This document shows positions 9,266-17,343 of a stretch of 64,000 bases of DNA, in pieces. The translations under genes and the position numbers were made by a program. The stretch spans positions 86,302 to 150,301 of the forward strand of contig NZ_PZKC01000010.1 of the NCBI RefSeq assembly GCF_003034845.1. The letters are read 5' to 3'. The notes below the pieces were generated by a model, which worked only from the letters and a program-made list of their open reading frames with translations, ran no database searches and was not told the DNA's origin. The stretch is from Pseudothauera lacus. GTDB taxonomy: Bacteria > Pseudomonadota > Gammaproteobacteria > Burkholderiales > Rhodocyclaceae. Position 1 is the first letter of the stretch. The number at the start of each line of letters is the position of its first letter.

Positions 9266-10876
9266 ATGCGAGCAGCAACTGAACGCGACTGGAACAACCT
9301 CCAACCCATGCCGCGCGACCACGAGCGCATCTCGCTCGACCTCGCCTTCACCGCGCAGCAAATGTGCAGTCTGCGGCTGGGCTTCATCCCTGTCGACCAG
9401 GGCCAGAAGTGGTTTCTCTACTTCGAGGACGACACCCTGCATATCCACCGCAGCTGGACCGGCTACAAGATGTTCGAGGTGGTATTCGCGACGGATGGCG
9501 ACCCTGCACGGGCGCGCTTCGCACGGGTGAATCTCGACCCCGAGTGCTACTCCGGCACGCTGGACGAAGCGCGAGAAACGCTGCTCGAGCTGCTGCAGTA
9601 TTACGCCTCGGACGAGGCCCACGAACCCTACGAGCCGAGCTTCGTGAGCGCGCTGCAGGAAGCGACACAGCCCAACTATCTGGGCTCGCCTCAGGTGGTC
9701 GGGGAACTGCTGCTGCCGTTTTTCAAAGGCGCGCTGTGCAAGGAACTCCCCCGTCATGTATCCGGGCTGGAAGTCATGCCAGAGTTTGAGGAAACCAGCT
9801 ACAGCGATCTGCTGGCCATCAATCAGCGCATCACCTCGGTGCTGTGCGGCGAGGATGAGGCATTTCACGGGCTGGAAGCCTGGCGAACCGAGAAGGGTCT
9901 CGGCCAGGCGATCATCCACCAACTCGGCCTCGACGCAGGCTGGTACGCGGACGAGAACCTCGGCTGCATCGTCAGCGAAGGTCTGGCGGGGGTGTCTTCC
10001 CAGATCACCGGGATCGTCGATGACTGGGCGAAGGAAGACGCCCCCCTCGATTTCGATGATCTGATGCACTACGTTGCGGTGCTCCAGCAGTTCACCACCA
10101 GCGTCGTGCTGGGCACGCACACGGTGCTCTTCCCCGGCATCACGCTTAGCGACTTCACCTGGGAGAGTCGAACGCGCTTCGTGCGCCTTGACGATGAAGT
10201 GGGGCAGGAGGCTCGCGAGGAGGAGGATCTCCTCCCCGGCCCGCCGGTGCATCCACGGCCGGACGACAAGGGCAAGCCGGTGAAGCTGACCGCACCCAGC
10301 ACGCCGACCGCATTGTGGACCTGGCAGGACGCCGCCAGCACGGCGGTGGTGATCCCGGACGGCCCCATGCCGACGGAGCTGGCGGGCATCGGATTCGACT
10401 CCTGGCGAGGAGCCCCCATGGACAACGCCGGCTGGGAGCAGCTGGCGGCACAGAGTCTGATCGACGAACCGCCCTTTGCTCCGCCCCCAGGCAAGAAGGC
10501 GGCGGCCGGGGTGGTAGTCGTGGAGCGTGACGGACGCGTGTGGGTCGTGGCGCCCAGCAATGCCTTCGGGAACTATCCGGCAACCTTCCCCAAGGGCACC
10601 CGCGACGCCGGCATGAGCCTGCAGGGTACGGCGCTGCGAGAGGCGTTCGAGGAGGCGGGGCTGCGGGTTGAACTCACCGGGTTCCTCGTCGATGTTGCCC
10701 GCTCCACCAGCCACACGCGCTACTACCTGGCCCGCCGCCTAAGTGGCAACCCGGCGGACATGGGCTGGGAGAGCCAGTGCGTAATGTTGACGCCGGTCTC
10801 CGAGCTTGCCGCACTGCTGACGAGCAAGAACGACGCCCCCATCATCCAGGCCATCAAGGCGCTCGCATCACAATGA
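9266..10876 (+). CDS. Large Nudix-domain fusion protein of unknown role
   Basis: 536 aa; a start at 9308 (MPRDHERISLDL) is also plausible. Three parts can be seen. The first (about 18-115) contains FIPVDQGQKWFLYFEDDTLH followed by IHRSWTGYKMFEV, a conserved but uncharacterised module. A helical middle region (about 145-305) follows. The C-terminal Nudix domain (about 412-535) has a box with G444, then R458-E459 and E462-E463 and G465, but methionine 450 sits where the first glutamate is expected. Catalysis could therefore be altered. The next gene starts 22 bp downstream and looks like its partner. Substrate unknown. Confidence 0.75.
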   Translation: MRAATERDWNNLQPMPRDHERISLDLAFTAQQMCSLRLGFIPVDQGQKWFLYFEDDTLHIHRSWTGYKMFEVVFATDGDPARARFARVNLDPECYSGTLDEARETLLELLQYYASDEAHEPYEPSFVSALQEATQPNYLGSPQVVGELLLPFFKGALCKELPRHVSGLEVMPEFEETSYSDLLAINQRITSVLCGEDEAFHGLEAWRTEKGLGQAIIHQLGLDAGWYADENLGCIVSEGLAGVSSQITGIVDDWAKEDAPLDFDDLMHYVAVLQQFTTSVVLGTHTVLFPGITLSDFTWESRTRFVRLDDEVGQEAREEEDLLPGPPVHPRPDDKGKPVKLTAPSTPTALWTWQDAASTAVVIPDGPMPTELAGIGFDSWRGAPMDNAGWEQLAAQSLIDEPPFAPPPGKKAAAGVVVVERDGRVWVVAPSNAFGNYPATFPKGTRDAGMSLQGTALREAFEEAGLRVELTGFLVDVARSTSHTRYYLARRLSGNPADMGWESQCVMLTPVSELAALLTSKNDAPIIQAIKALASQ

Positions 10877-10898
10877 ACCGTTTCCGGAGGAATGCCTG

Positions 10899-11222
10899 AT
10901 GTGGATCTTTCTGAGCGACTCGTTCCTGAGCATCGTCGACAAGGGCGACCCCAGCGGCGCCACGCTGCTCGTGCGTGCCAGGCGCCGCGGCGACATCGAG
11001 GCGGTGTTCCCTGATGCCCCCGTCGTTGAAAACGCCGGCACGGACTACCGCTATCGTGCTCGTATCGACCGCGAGCAGGTCGCTCTGGCGATGGCCGAGC
11101 AAGTCCGGGCGATCCGGTATCCGAACTACAAGGGGGCTGTTCGCGACGAAGCCCTGCACAACGCGTGCACGAGCGTCTGGGGCGTCATGGCGCGTCTTCA
11201 GGATGACAAATCTCACCGTTGA
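10899..11222 (+). CDS. 107-aa partner protein of the Nudix fusion
   Basis: 107 aa beginning MWIFLSDSFLSIVDKGDP, preceded by a GGAGG ribosome-binding site 22 bp after the Nudix-fusion stop, so the two are one transcription unit. I recognise the type as a small conserved protein (LLVRARRRGDIEAVFPDA, then YRYRARI and IRYPNYKGAVRD) usually annotated as hypothetical. No catalytic motif is evident; a mixed alpha/beta regulatory or immunity-like role is a guess. It ends the plus-strand part of the island cargo. Confidence 0.75.
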   Translation: MWIFLSDSFLSIVDKGDPSGATLLVRARRRGDIEAVFPDAPVVENAGTDYRYRARIDREQVALAMAEQVRAIRYPNYKGAVRDEALHNACTSVWGVMARLQDDKSHR

Positions 11223-11803
11223 TCCGCCGCGCAGCGCAGGAGCGCGCCAGACGACCGAACGCCCCACCGGTGATGCCCCCCGTAGGCCACAGGTCGGATC
11301 GGGCCGCGTTGAGCCTGTATCGCAGCCGTGGGCGGCTCGGTGCGCGCTGGTCAGCCTGCAGGCGAGGCCAGCGGGCCGGCAGGGATGGCAGCGCACACCA
11401 CCACACCCGCCTCCACATCGGTCCGGTCTCGACAGCAGCGAGTGCCGGCATCCGATAGCCGAACTCCCGGTTTGTGCCACCTGTATCGCCTGCGATTTGA
11501 CTAGGCGGCACAGTGAATCCAGCGTCGCTATTGAGTGTGCCGCTGGTGCCGCTTGTGCCGTCTACAAATAGGGGTCGCGTGAGAGAACCCGAGCCACCAG
11601 GAGGGCTTGAAGCCGCAGTGCCCGACCTTGCTCGTACCTTGTCGAAATTGAGCCGTACAGGCGGCACAGACGGCACATTCAGTGCTGGAGCGAGTTCTGC
11701 CGTACCGCCGGCACGTCTCACGCCCGGCACAGAATGCACAGCATGACGGAAAAAGCCGGGACAAGACCGGCTTCGTGGTTCGTTCATCCGACGGCACAAG
11801 AGA
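11223..11803. repeat. Non-coding gap of about 580 bp with reiterated GGCACA/GTGCCG motifs
   Basis: No convincing gene is seen between the 107-aa protein and the primase-helicase. The right half carries many short GGCACA or TGTGCCG copies, for instance near 11490-11515, 11540-11560, 11660-11680, 11725-11740 and 11790-11800, some in tandem with about 9-bp spacing (GCTGGTGCCGCTTGTGCCG). A 212-codon frame on the minus strand crosses it but reads as low-complexity Gly-Thr-Ser. Lying just downstream of a replication protein, the repeats may be iteron-like replication sites or merely expanded short repeats. Confidence 0.4.
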
Positions 11804-14626
11804 TCACACAACGTCGAAACCACCCTGCAGAGCGGAGTAATTCACCTCGTAGACCTTGGCGGTCACGCCGCGAATCCGCACAGACCGCCGGCGCTCGCCA
11901 GTCCCCGCAGCCTTGGGGATAACACCGCACGCCTCCAATACATCGAGCGCGCGCTTGAAGTCGTAGCCCTTCAGCGCCTCGCGCAGTCCATCGCCGGTGA
12001 ACAGGTACAGCCGCCCGCCCGTATCGTCTGCCTTCCACCAGCCCGCACGATCACGCACCACGGTCGAGTCCACCGTCCAGGCCGAAAAGCGGCTGTCGCC
12101 ATGTCGTTCGATGAACGACGTGAGACGATCAAGGATCTGTCTACGCTCGTCGTTGCCCTTTCCGCGCATCGATCGCCACAGTTCAAAACCGGTCACGGCT
12201 GCAGCCGTGGCAGCACCCTTGTTCCACCCGGTGATGCCGTACTCGGTCGCCAGTTCTCCAGCCAACGCGAGCAGAGCGAAGCGGCCCGCAGCCCGTCTAT
12301 CTTGACCCTCTCCGTCACTCGGGTTCAACTCCGGCAGCAACTTGATCTTCTCAAGCTGTGCCGCGAGATCTCGCGCGTCCCCTGTCAGTCGCTCAAGGAA
12401 TGCACGCCCAGCGTTTCCGTGGTGCTGGCGTGCTGCCCGCTTGATGGCATCAGACAAGGCAGTCCCGGACGAGAGCCCGTGGAGTTCGTCAAAACATCCG
12501 AAGCGCCGCACCACGGGAATGTCGAGCAGGCGCACCGCCTGCCCAGCCTTGGTTCTGTGCCCGCCATCCGCCATCGTCGTGCCGATGCTGCGCTCGCCGG
12601 TTGAGACAACAACAGCCTGCCAGCGCGTCACAGCCCTCGCTGACCCGGTTCTGTTCGCGCGCTGCTTGCCGGTGCCGTTGCCGAGCGAATACACAATCGC
12701 GCCGACTTCTCGCGGGTCACACTCGCTGATTTCGTCTAGAGCGAGCAAGCAGTCGTTGAACATCGCCGCCGCGCCCTCCATGCCGTTGGCGGTCGCACGC
12801 CAACTGCGCTTGTAGCCCGGACCACCCCATACAGAGCACGCGGCTTCCAAGATGGTGGTCTTTCCGGTGGAACTGTCACCGACGAAGTGTAGCCCGCCGC
12901 CCTCCGTGTTCGTTCGCTTTAGCAGCGGACCAGCAAATGCTGCTGAAAGTGCAAGGATGAACATCGGGTTGCCCTGCGCCCGCGCCGCTATCTCTTTTCG
13001 CCACCCTTCGAGCGTACCAGCTTGCCCGTGCTCTTCATGTGCGCGTTCCCCGGACTGAAAGATTACACCGGACGCATCAGGGCCTATAACGGCATCGGGA
13101 AGCACAAACGCGGCGCCGCACCATCCGACCTGAAGGGCGCAGCGGATCCGCTTTACCGGAGGCCGGTCCTGCAGGTAACGCGAGAGCGTCTGACGCGCAC
13201 ACGGGTCGATATCAAGGCCCATCGCAAGCAGCTCGCCGCGCAGGTCCGCACCGTCACCTTTTAGCAGTTCCATGGGCATTGCCCACGTGCGCCACCGGCC
13301 CGCCGTGGTCCGAAAACGAAGCAGTCGGCCGAAGTTGCTCTCGGTGCCATCGAACGTCTGGGCCAGCACATAAAGCGGGCCGCACACAAACGAATCGACG
13401 GGCGAGGGTTCGCCGCTCTTCGGGGTGGACATGGTGTGATGCCACACGCCGGGTCGAAGCCTGCGGCCAGTGTCCAGAACCACCCAGTCATCGTAGACAC
13501 GGAAGCATGGGCGCTCGCTTTCAGGCACTGAAGGGGTAGCTTCATGCTGCTTGGCCGTGCCCGCCGGATCGAGGGCTGAATTGGGCTCGGCCAGCAGCGC
13601 ATCGCCCGCTGGAGCGTCTTCGACCTCCGGCGCCACCGGATTGCCATGCAGCACGCCGAGCAACTGCCGTCCGGCCTCGTTTGGGCCGAGTTGAGACCAA
13701 ACATCCCAAAAATCGACGCCGTCGCCTTCGACGCCCTCCGGGACCGCGACATACCCGCCAACTGCCGCGGCAGCTTGGCGCGCTTCGCGCTCAGCGCCGA
13801 CGTCCGCAGCGATGACGATCTTGATGTCCGGACGGATCGCCCGTACTGCCTCAGCGGCCGCCCGCAGGTTCCCCTTGCAGAACGCCGCCACCGCCGGTTT
13901 GCCGGTCGCGTCGGCACATGCGGCTGCCGTGGCGACGCCTTCCGCGACGATAACCTCCTTCACCGCGCCATCCGAGAACTTTCCGATCGCGCAGAAACCG
14001 CCGCTTTTCTGGCCGCCCCGGAGCGATCGCTTCTCGCCGCCCGGGCTAATCGCCTCAATCGACATGAGGTTCTGATTCCGATCGAAGATCGGCGCCAGCA
14101 GTGCGTCAGACCAGCCGTCCTGCGGCCAAGGACCGCGGCGCACCAGCGAGCCGAAGCCGAGACCGCCCTTCCGCTCGACATACGGGTGATCGGTGAGGTT
14201 GGCGGAGGCTGCGTTCCAGATCGCACACGCACGCTCGGCGGCCTCCGCGCGCTCGGCTTCCAACTCTGCGGCTGCCCGCGAGGCACGTTCGGCCCGCTCG
14301 ACACGGCGGCGCTCGGCCTCGGCGGGATCGATCGCGATCGGGCGAGAGTCGTCGCGCCAGCCGCGCTGGCGTGCCTCGAAGTACAGCGACCCAGCCGTGA
14401 CAGGACCACCCGCCTTGGCAGACTTCCAAGTTGCCGCTGCGGCACGCTCGTCGAAGTTTATGGCCGTGCTCGACCAATCGAGCCACACATCGCGGCCTGC
14501 TTCGCCGAGGGCGTCCTTCGTCGCAAAGGCCATCTTGACCCATAGCTCCCGGTCACTCGCATCGAGGACGCTCAGTGCGCTCGCGACCCGCTCGGGCGTG
14601 TCCTGCTGATATGTAGCGGCAGTCAT
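11804..14626 (-). CDS. PriCT-Toprim-DUF927 primase-helicase of the integrated element
   Basis: 940 aa. The domains run: PriCT-like N-terminus (about 10-90), charged helical linker (100-140), Toprim-type core (about 175-300, VIVAEGVATAAA then IVIAADVG), and DUF927 superfamily helicase region (about 375-900) with Walker A GDSSTGKTT (584-592) and DCLLALDEIS as the acidic second motif. It would prime and unwind DNA for autonomous replication of the element after excision. The start is either ATG 14626, overlapping the previous stop as TGATG, or the GTG at 14629. It is coupled to orf134 upstream. Confidence 0.9.
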   Translation of the reverse strand: MTAATYQQDTPERVASALSVLDASDRELWVKMAFATKDALGEAGRDVWLDWSSTAINFDERAAAATWKSAKAGGPVTAGSLYFEARQRGWRDDSRPIAIDPAEAERRRVERAERASRAAAELEAERAEAAERACAIWNAASANLTDHPYVERKGGLGFGSLVRRGPWPQDGWSDALLAPIFDRNQNLMSIEAISPGGEKRSLRGGQKSGGFCAIGKFSDGAVKEVIVAEGVATAAACADATGKPAVAAFCKGNLRAAAEAVRAIRPDIKIVIAADVGAEREARQAAAAVGGYVAVPEGVEGDGVDFWDVWSQLGPNEAGRQLLGVLHGNPVAPEVEDAPAGDALLAEPNSALDPAGTAKQHEATPSVPESERPCFRVYDDWVVLDTGRRLRPGVWHHTMSTPKSGEPSPVDSFVCGPLYVLAQTFDGTESNFGRLLRFRTTAGRWRTWAMPMELLKGDGADLRGELLAMGLDIDPCARQTLSRYLQDRPPVKRIRCALQVGWCGAAFVLPDAVIGPDASGVIFQSGERAHEEHGQAGTLEGWRKEIAARAQGNPMFILALSAAFAGPLLKRTNTEGGGLHFVGDSSTGKTTILEAACSVWGGPGYKRSWRATANGMEGAAAMFNDCLLALDEISECDPREVGAIVYSLGNGTGKQRANRTGSARAVTRWQAVVVSTGERSIGTTMADGGHRTKAGQAVRLLDIPVVRRFGCFDELHGLSSGTALSDAIKRAARQHHGNAGRAFLERLTGDARDLAAQLEKIKLLPELNPSDGEGQDRRAAGRFALLALAGELATEYGITGWNKGAATAAAVTGFELWRSMRGKGNDERRQILDRLTSFIERHGDSRFSAWTVDSTVVRDRAGWWKADDTGGRLYLFTGDGLREALKGYDFKRALDVLEACGVIPKAAGTGERRRSVRIRGVTAKVYEVNYSALQGGFDVV

Positions 14627-15030
14627 CACGTGCCCCTTCGCGCAGTCTGCTGCCTGGCAAGCTCAGCTGCCAACTCGCAAATTTGCCACATCTCCACCGG
14701 ATGCAGTCTCCAGCCGCGCGAGTTACGCCAGCCGATACGCATCGCCTCACGACGGTAGGTGCAGGCAGGAATTATGCGTTGCCAGCCGCGAGGTAGCGGG
14801 CCATAAACTTCGATATGCGCTCGGCCTACCGAGAGGTAGCGTGCGACCGAGACTAGACGGCCGGCGCCGAAAAGCGCGATAACGTCGCGTGTAAACTCAA
14901 GTTCATCAACACTCGGCTGGGGGGGCGTCGAGAATGTTGGGGCGTAAGGAGGCGGATGCCCGCTTTCCAAGCTGATCGCGCACCCGCGAGAGCCCACCTG
15001 CATGGGAGCATTCTTATGTGAGGCTGTCAT
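14626..15030 (-). CDS. Small hypothetical protein upstream of the primase
   Basis: 134 aa, no recognised domain. The central part (ELEFTRDVIALFGAGRLVSVARYLSVGRAHIEVYG) and the basic, tryptophan-containing C-terminus (RIGWRNSRGWRLHPVEMWQI) suggest a nucleic-acid-binding protein, but that is inference. Its stop overlaps the start of the primase gene, and the AlpA-like gene ends 14 bp before its start, so it belongs to the replication operon of the element. Confidence 0.6.
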   Translation of the reverse strand: MTASHKNAPMQVGSRGCAISLESGHPPPYAPTFSTPPQPSVDELEFTRDVIALFGAGRLVSVARYLSVGRAHIEVYGPLPRGWQRIIPACTYRREAMRIGWRNSRGWRLHPVEMWQICELAAELARQQTARRGT

Positions 15031-15043
15031 TCCGCAGCCTCTA

Positions 15044-15289
15044 TCAGTGCTTGCTGCGACGCGACGGCATTAGAGCGGCGCAATCTTCCATCTGGCGACG
15101 CCAGTCGGCAGCGGCCTCGATGGAGATCAAGGTCCGGGAGCCGACTTTCATGATCCTCGGACCTCTACCTTCTTTGATGAGCTTGTAGAACAGGACCTTC
15201 GTGAAGCTGTGCGCCTTGCAAAACTCAGCAACGGTAAAGGCGCCTCGCGGGGTAGTGGTGCTCGGGGTTTCCATCTGGGCTGTCTCCAT
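15044..15289 (-). CDS. AlpA/excisionase-like helix-turn-helix protein
   Basis: 81 aa. FTVAEFCKAHSFTKVLFYKL (about 18-37) followed by GPRIMKVGSRTLISIEAAADW is the MerR-like winged HTH found in AlpA and Xis proteins. Such proteins direct integrase toward excision or activate element genes. It sits between the integrase operon and the primase operon, the usual place for an excisionase/regulator in P4-like satellites and integrative elements. A start at the sixth codon (METPS) is equally possible. Confidence 0.8.
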   Translation of the reverse strand: METAQMETPSTTTPRGAFTVAEFCKAHSFTKVLFYKLIKEGRGPRIMKVGSRTLISIEAAADWRRQMEDCAALMPSRRSKH

Positions 15290-15356
15290 AAATTGAAGTC
15301 AGCAGGGATATTCACCCACAAGACAAAGCACTACCGAATGGTCAATTCGGAATTGA

Positions 15357-15821
15357 TCACTCTCTCTGGTAGGCCGTCGGGTTGATTGGAAATATATCAG
15401 TGGGCTGTGGAAGTTCGCTGTCCGCGGTAACGCCTTTGCAGATCTCCTTGATCCTCTCGGCCTTCAGCGGGACCTCGCCGTCACAATCGCTCGAAACGTT
15501 TTCGCAGGCCACGGTCTTCGACTCGCCGGTTTCCCGCATGCGGTCGCGGACCGCCATCTTGATCTCCCAGTCTCTCAATGCGTGGTTGCCTGCGGAGTTG
15601 CCCCGGCGGCTCTGCGACCAACCGAAGGCCTGATTCGGCTCCTTGCCCGCTGCGATCGCAGCCAACGCAGCTTCAAGCCAATCGAGCGCATCGTCATGAC
15701 GCACCTGTGCGGTTCGGCGATCCTCTGAGATCGACCGAAGCGCGTACTTGGCCATCGTGCGTACAGCCAGTTTGTTGCCGGGCTCCAGCAGCCCGCCGTC
15801 GACAAAGAACTCGCGGCTCAT
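15357..15821 (-). CDS. Hypothetical protein coupled to the integrase gene
   Basis: 154 aa, no known domain recognised. Its start overlaps the integrase stop as ATGA (15818-15821), so it is translated together with the integrase. The sequence is soluble, with a helical stretch DDALDWLEAALAAIAAGKEP and an arginine-rich centre (GWSQSRRGNS). Possible roles are an integrase accessory or directionality factor; no direct evidence. A 67-bp gap separates it from the AlpA-like gene. Confidence 0.6.
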   Translation of the reverse strand: MSREFFVDGGLLEPGNKLAVRTMAKYALRSISEDRRTAQVRHDDALDWLEAALAAIAAGKEPNQAFGWSQSRRGNSAGNHALRDWEIKMAVRDRMRETGESKTVACENVSSDCDGEVPLKAERIKEICKGVTADSELPQPTDIFPINPTAYQRE

Positions 15822-16948
15822 ATCGCCTGTACCTTCGCGAGCTGGGCGAGCACGCGCTCGCGGATCAGATGGCCGTAGTGCCTAGAAATCATCTCGATAC
15901 TGGTGCCGCAAATCTTCGAGACGGTCATCGGATCCATGCCGCTCACCAGCATCTCCGAGATCGCGACATGGCGCAGCGAATACATCACTACGGTCTCGGG
16001 CAGTCCTGCGGCCTTTCGCGCCTCTTGGAAGGCGTCGCGCCACTCGAAACGCGTCCAGGCGACTCCGGAGCGCGTCAGCAGCGGTTCATCAACATCGCGC
16101 TGTCCTGAGGCAGACTTGAGCAGCGCAAGCGCCTTCGGTGAAACAGGGATGGTGCGACGTCCGGTTTTGCCGCTAACAGTCAGCAGGCCGGCCGGATCGA
16201 GATCGCCCACGGTGCAACTCGCCAATTCGCCCGGGCGACAGCCGGTCAACAACATAACCTGGAGGAACACAGTCAAATCGGGCGTGGCGGCAGCGATTAG
16301 CTTCTTCCGATCGGCCATCGTCAACGATACGTCGCGGCGCTTGCTCGCGCCCTTGAAGGCCTCGACGCGGTCCCATTGCGCAGTGCTTCCAGCCAGGCCC
16401 ATGCGGTAGGCCAGGTTCAGCGCAGCCTTCAGTGTGGCGAGATTCCTGTTCGCGGAGTCCTTCGCGCGGCGAGCTGCATCCGGGTCCTCGTCCTCGTCGT
16501 CCTCGCGGTCGACCTGGGAGTTTCGCCAGTCGGTAATGTGTGCTGTACGCAGCGCGGGTAGCTTGATACGGCCGAACTTCGTTCCGTATACCAGTCGCTT
16601 GAATCGACCCTCGGCGTCTTTGGCAGTGGCGTCGCCCTTCGCGCTGCGCCGGTCAGCAACGTAGCGCCTGCAGGCTTCCTCGACGTCGACGACTTCGGTG
16701 CTGCCACCATGGCACAGCTCGAACCATTGGCGAGCCGCCTTCGCGGCGTCGTCATAGGTGGCGAGACTGCCCAGCGCTCTGTATTTCTGCCCGCCGTCCT
16801 CGGCGCGCCAGCGTGCGATCCAGGTGCCGGTGCCGTCTGCCAGCTTGCGGTAGCCGAGATAGCAGCCGGCCTCGATGCGGTTCCAGTAAGGCTCGCGGCG
16901 GGCCTTAAGCTTCTTGCGGTCGCCGACTGTACTGATCGCGGTTGCCAT
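15818..16948 (-). CDS. int: Tyrosine-family site-specific integrase
   Basis: 376 aa. The N-terminal part (about 1-170) is an arm/core-binding region. The catalytic domain shows the first arginine in LLTGCRPGELASCTVGDLD, the lysine-containing VSGKTGRRTIPVS strand, YSLRHVAIS (second arginine; tyrosine replaces the usual first histidine) and SRHYGHL with the tyrosine nucleophile. Its start is 127 bp from the partial tRNA-Arg sequence, the standard arrangement of an integrase next to its attachment site. It catalyses integration and excision of the element extending left. Confidence 0.93.
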   Translation of the reverse strand: MATAISTVGDRKKLKARREPYWNRIEAGCYLGYRKLADGTGTWIARWRAEDGGQKYRALGSLATYDDAAKAARQWFELCHGGSTEVVDVEEACRRYVADRRSAKGDATAKDAEGRFKRLVYGTKFGRIKLPALRTAHITDWRNSQVDREDDEDEDPDAARRAKDSANRNLATLKAALNLAYRMGLAGSTAQWDRVEAFKGASKRRDVSLTMADRKKLIAAATPDLTVFLQVMLLTGCRPGELASCTVGDLDPAGLLTVSGKTGRRTIPVSPKALALLKSASGQRDVDEPLLTRSGVAWTRFEWRDAFQEARKAAGLPETVVMYSLRHVAISEMLVSGMDPMTVSKICGTSIEMISRHYGHLIRERVLAQLAKVQAI

Positions 16949-17074
16949 GCGTTTCTCCGAGTACGGAATTCGTACGGAAAACTAACATGAACTTAAGCGA
17001 ACTTCAATTATATAAAAATGCGAAAAAACAGAACGTTAAGAACTTGCCTGAACACCAATTTACTTGACTCCCCG

Positions 17075-17122
17075 GCCCTCCGAAGGCAGGGGTCGTGCGT
17101 TCGAATCGCGCCGGGCGCGCCA
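17075..17122 (+). other. Attachment site: duplicated 3' half of tRNA-Arg(CCG)
   Basis: From the anticodon loop (CTCCGAA) to the encoded CCA this matches the 3' half of a bacterial tRNA-Arg(CCG): anticodon stem GGCAG, T-arm with GTTCGAATC, and acceptor strand GGGCGCGCCA. The 5' side of the anticodon stem is already mismatched (CGGCC instead of the expected CTGCC) and no D-arm precedes it, so this is not a full tRNA. It is the residue left when an element integrates into a tRNA 3' end. The intact gene should lie at the far left end of the island, outside the window. Confidence 0.88.
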
Positions 17123-17133
17123 GATACATCAAT

Positions 17134-17166
17134 GGGTCAGATCCTCACGGGTCTGGCCCGTTTTCT
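17134..17166 (+). terminator. Intrinsic terminator behind the tRNA-Arg remnant
   Basis: GGGTCAGATCC and GGGTCTGGCCC form an 11-bp stem (two G-U pairs) with loop TCAC, directly followed by GTTTTCTTTT. It is probably the original terminator of the tRNA-Arg gene, left on the chromosome side of the attachment site. Confidence 0.75.
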
Positions 17167-17343
17167 TTTGTGCCCACGCTTGGCCCAAGCCGGCGTGACG
17201 TCAGTCTGGCCCTGGCCCCGTTTGACCCTTGCTCGCCCTGACCGGGTTGTCGGGAATGTGCTCGACCAACTGCTTGAGCCTGCAGCCAAAGTAGTTGCGC
17301 AGCCGATCCAGTACGCCGGTGGTTGCGTTGTATCCGCGGCATC

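Noticed and set aside
11185..11823. A 212-codon minus-strand frame in the island gap
   Set aside because: Gly/Thr/Ser-rich reading of the short nucleotide repeats, no domain and no clear start.
17075..17122. A complete tRNA-Arg gene
   Set aside because: No D-arm or 5' acceptor strand precedes it and the 5' anticodon-stem strand is mismatched, so it is only the 3' half.
17168..17343. Minus-strand fragment reading LRNYFGCRLKQLVEHIPDNP
   Set aside because: Too short and without a start or recognised family; may be a gene remnant but cannot be supported.
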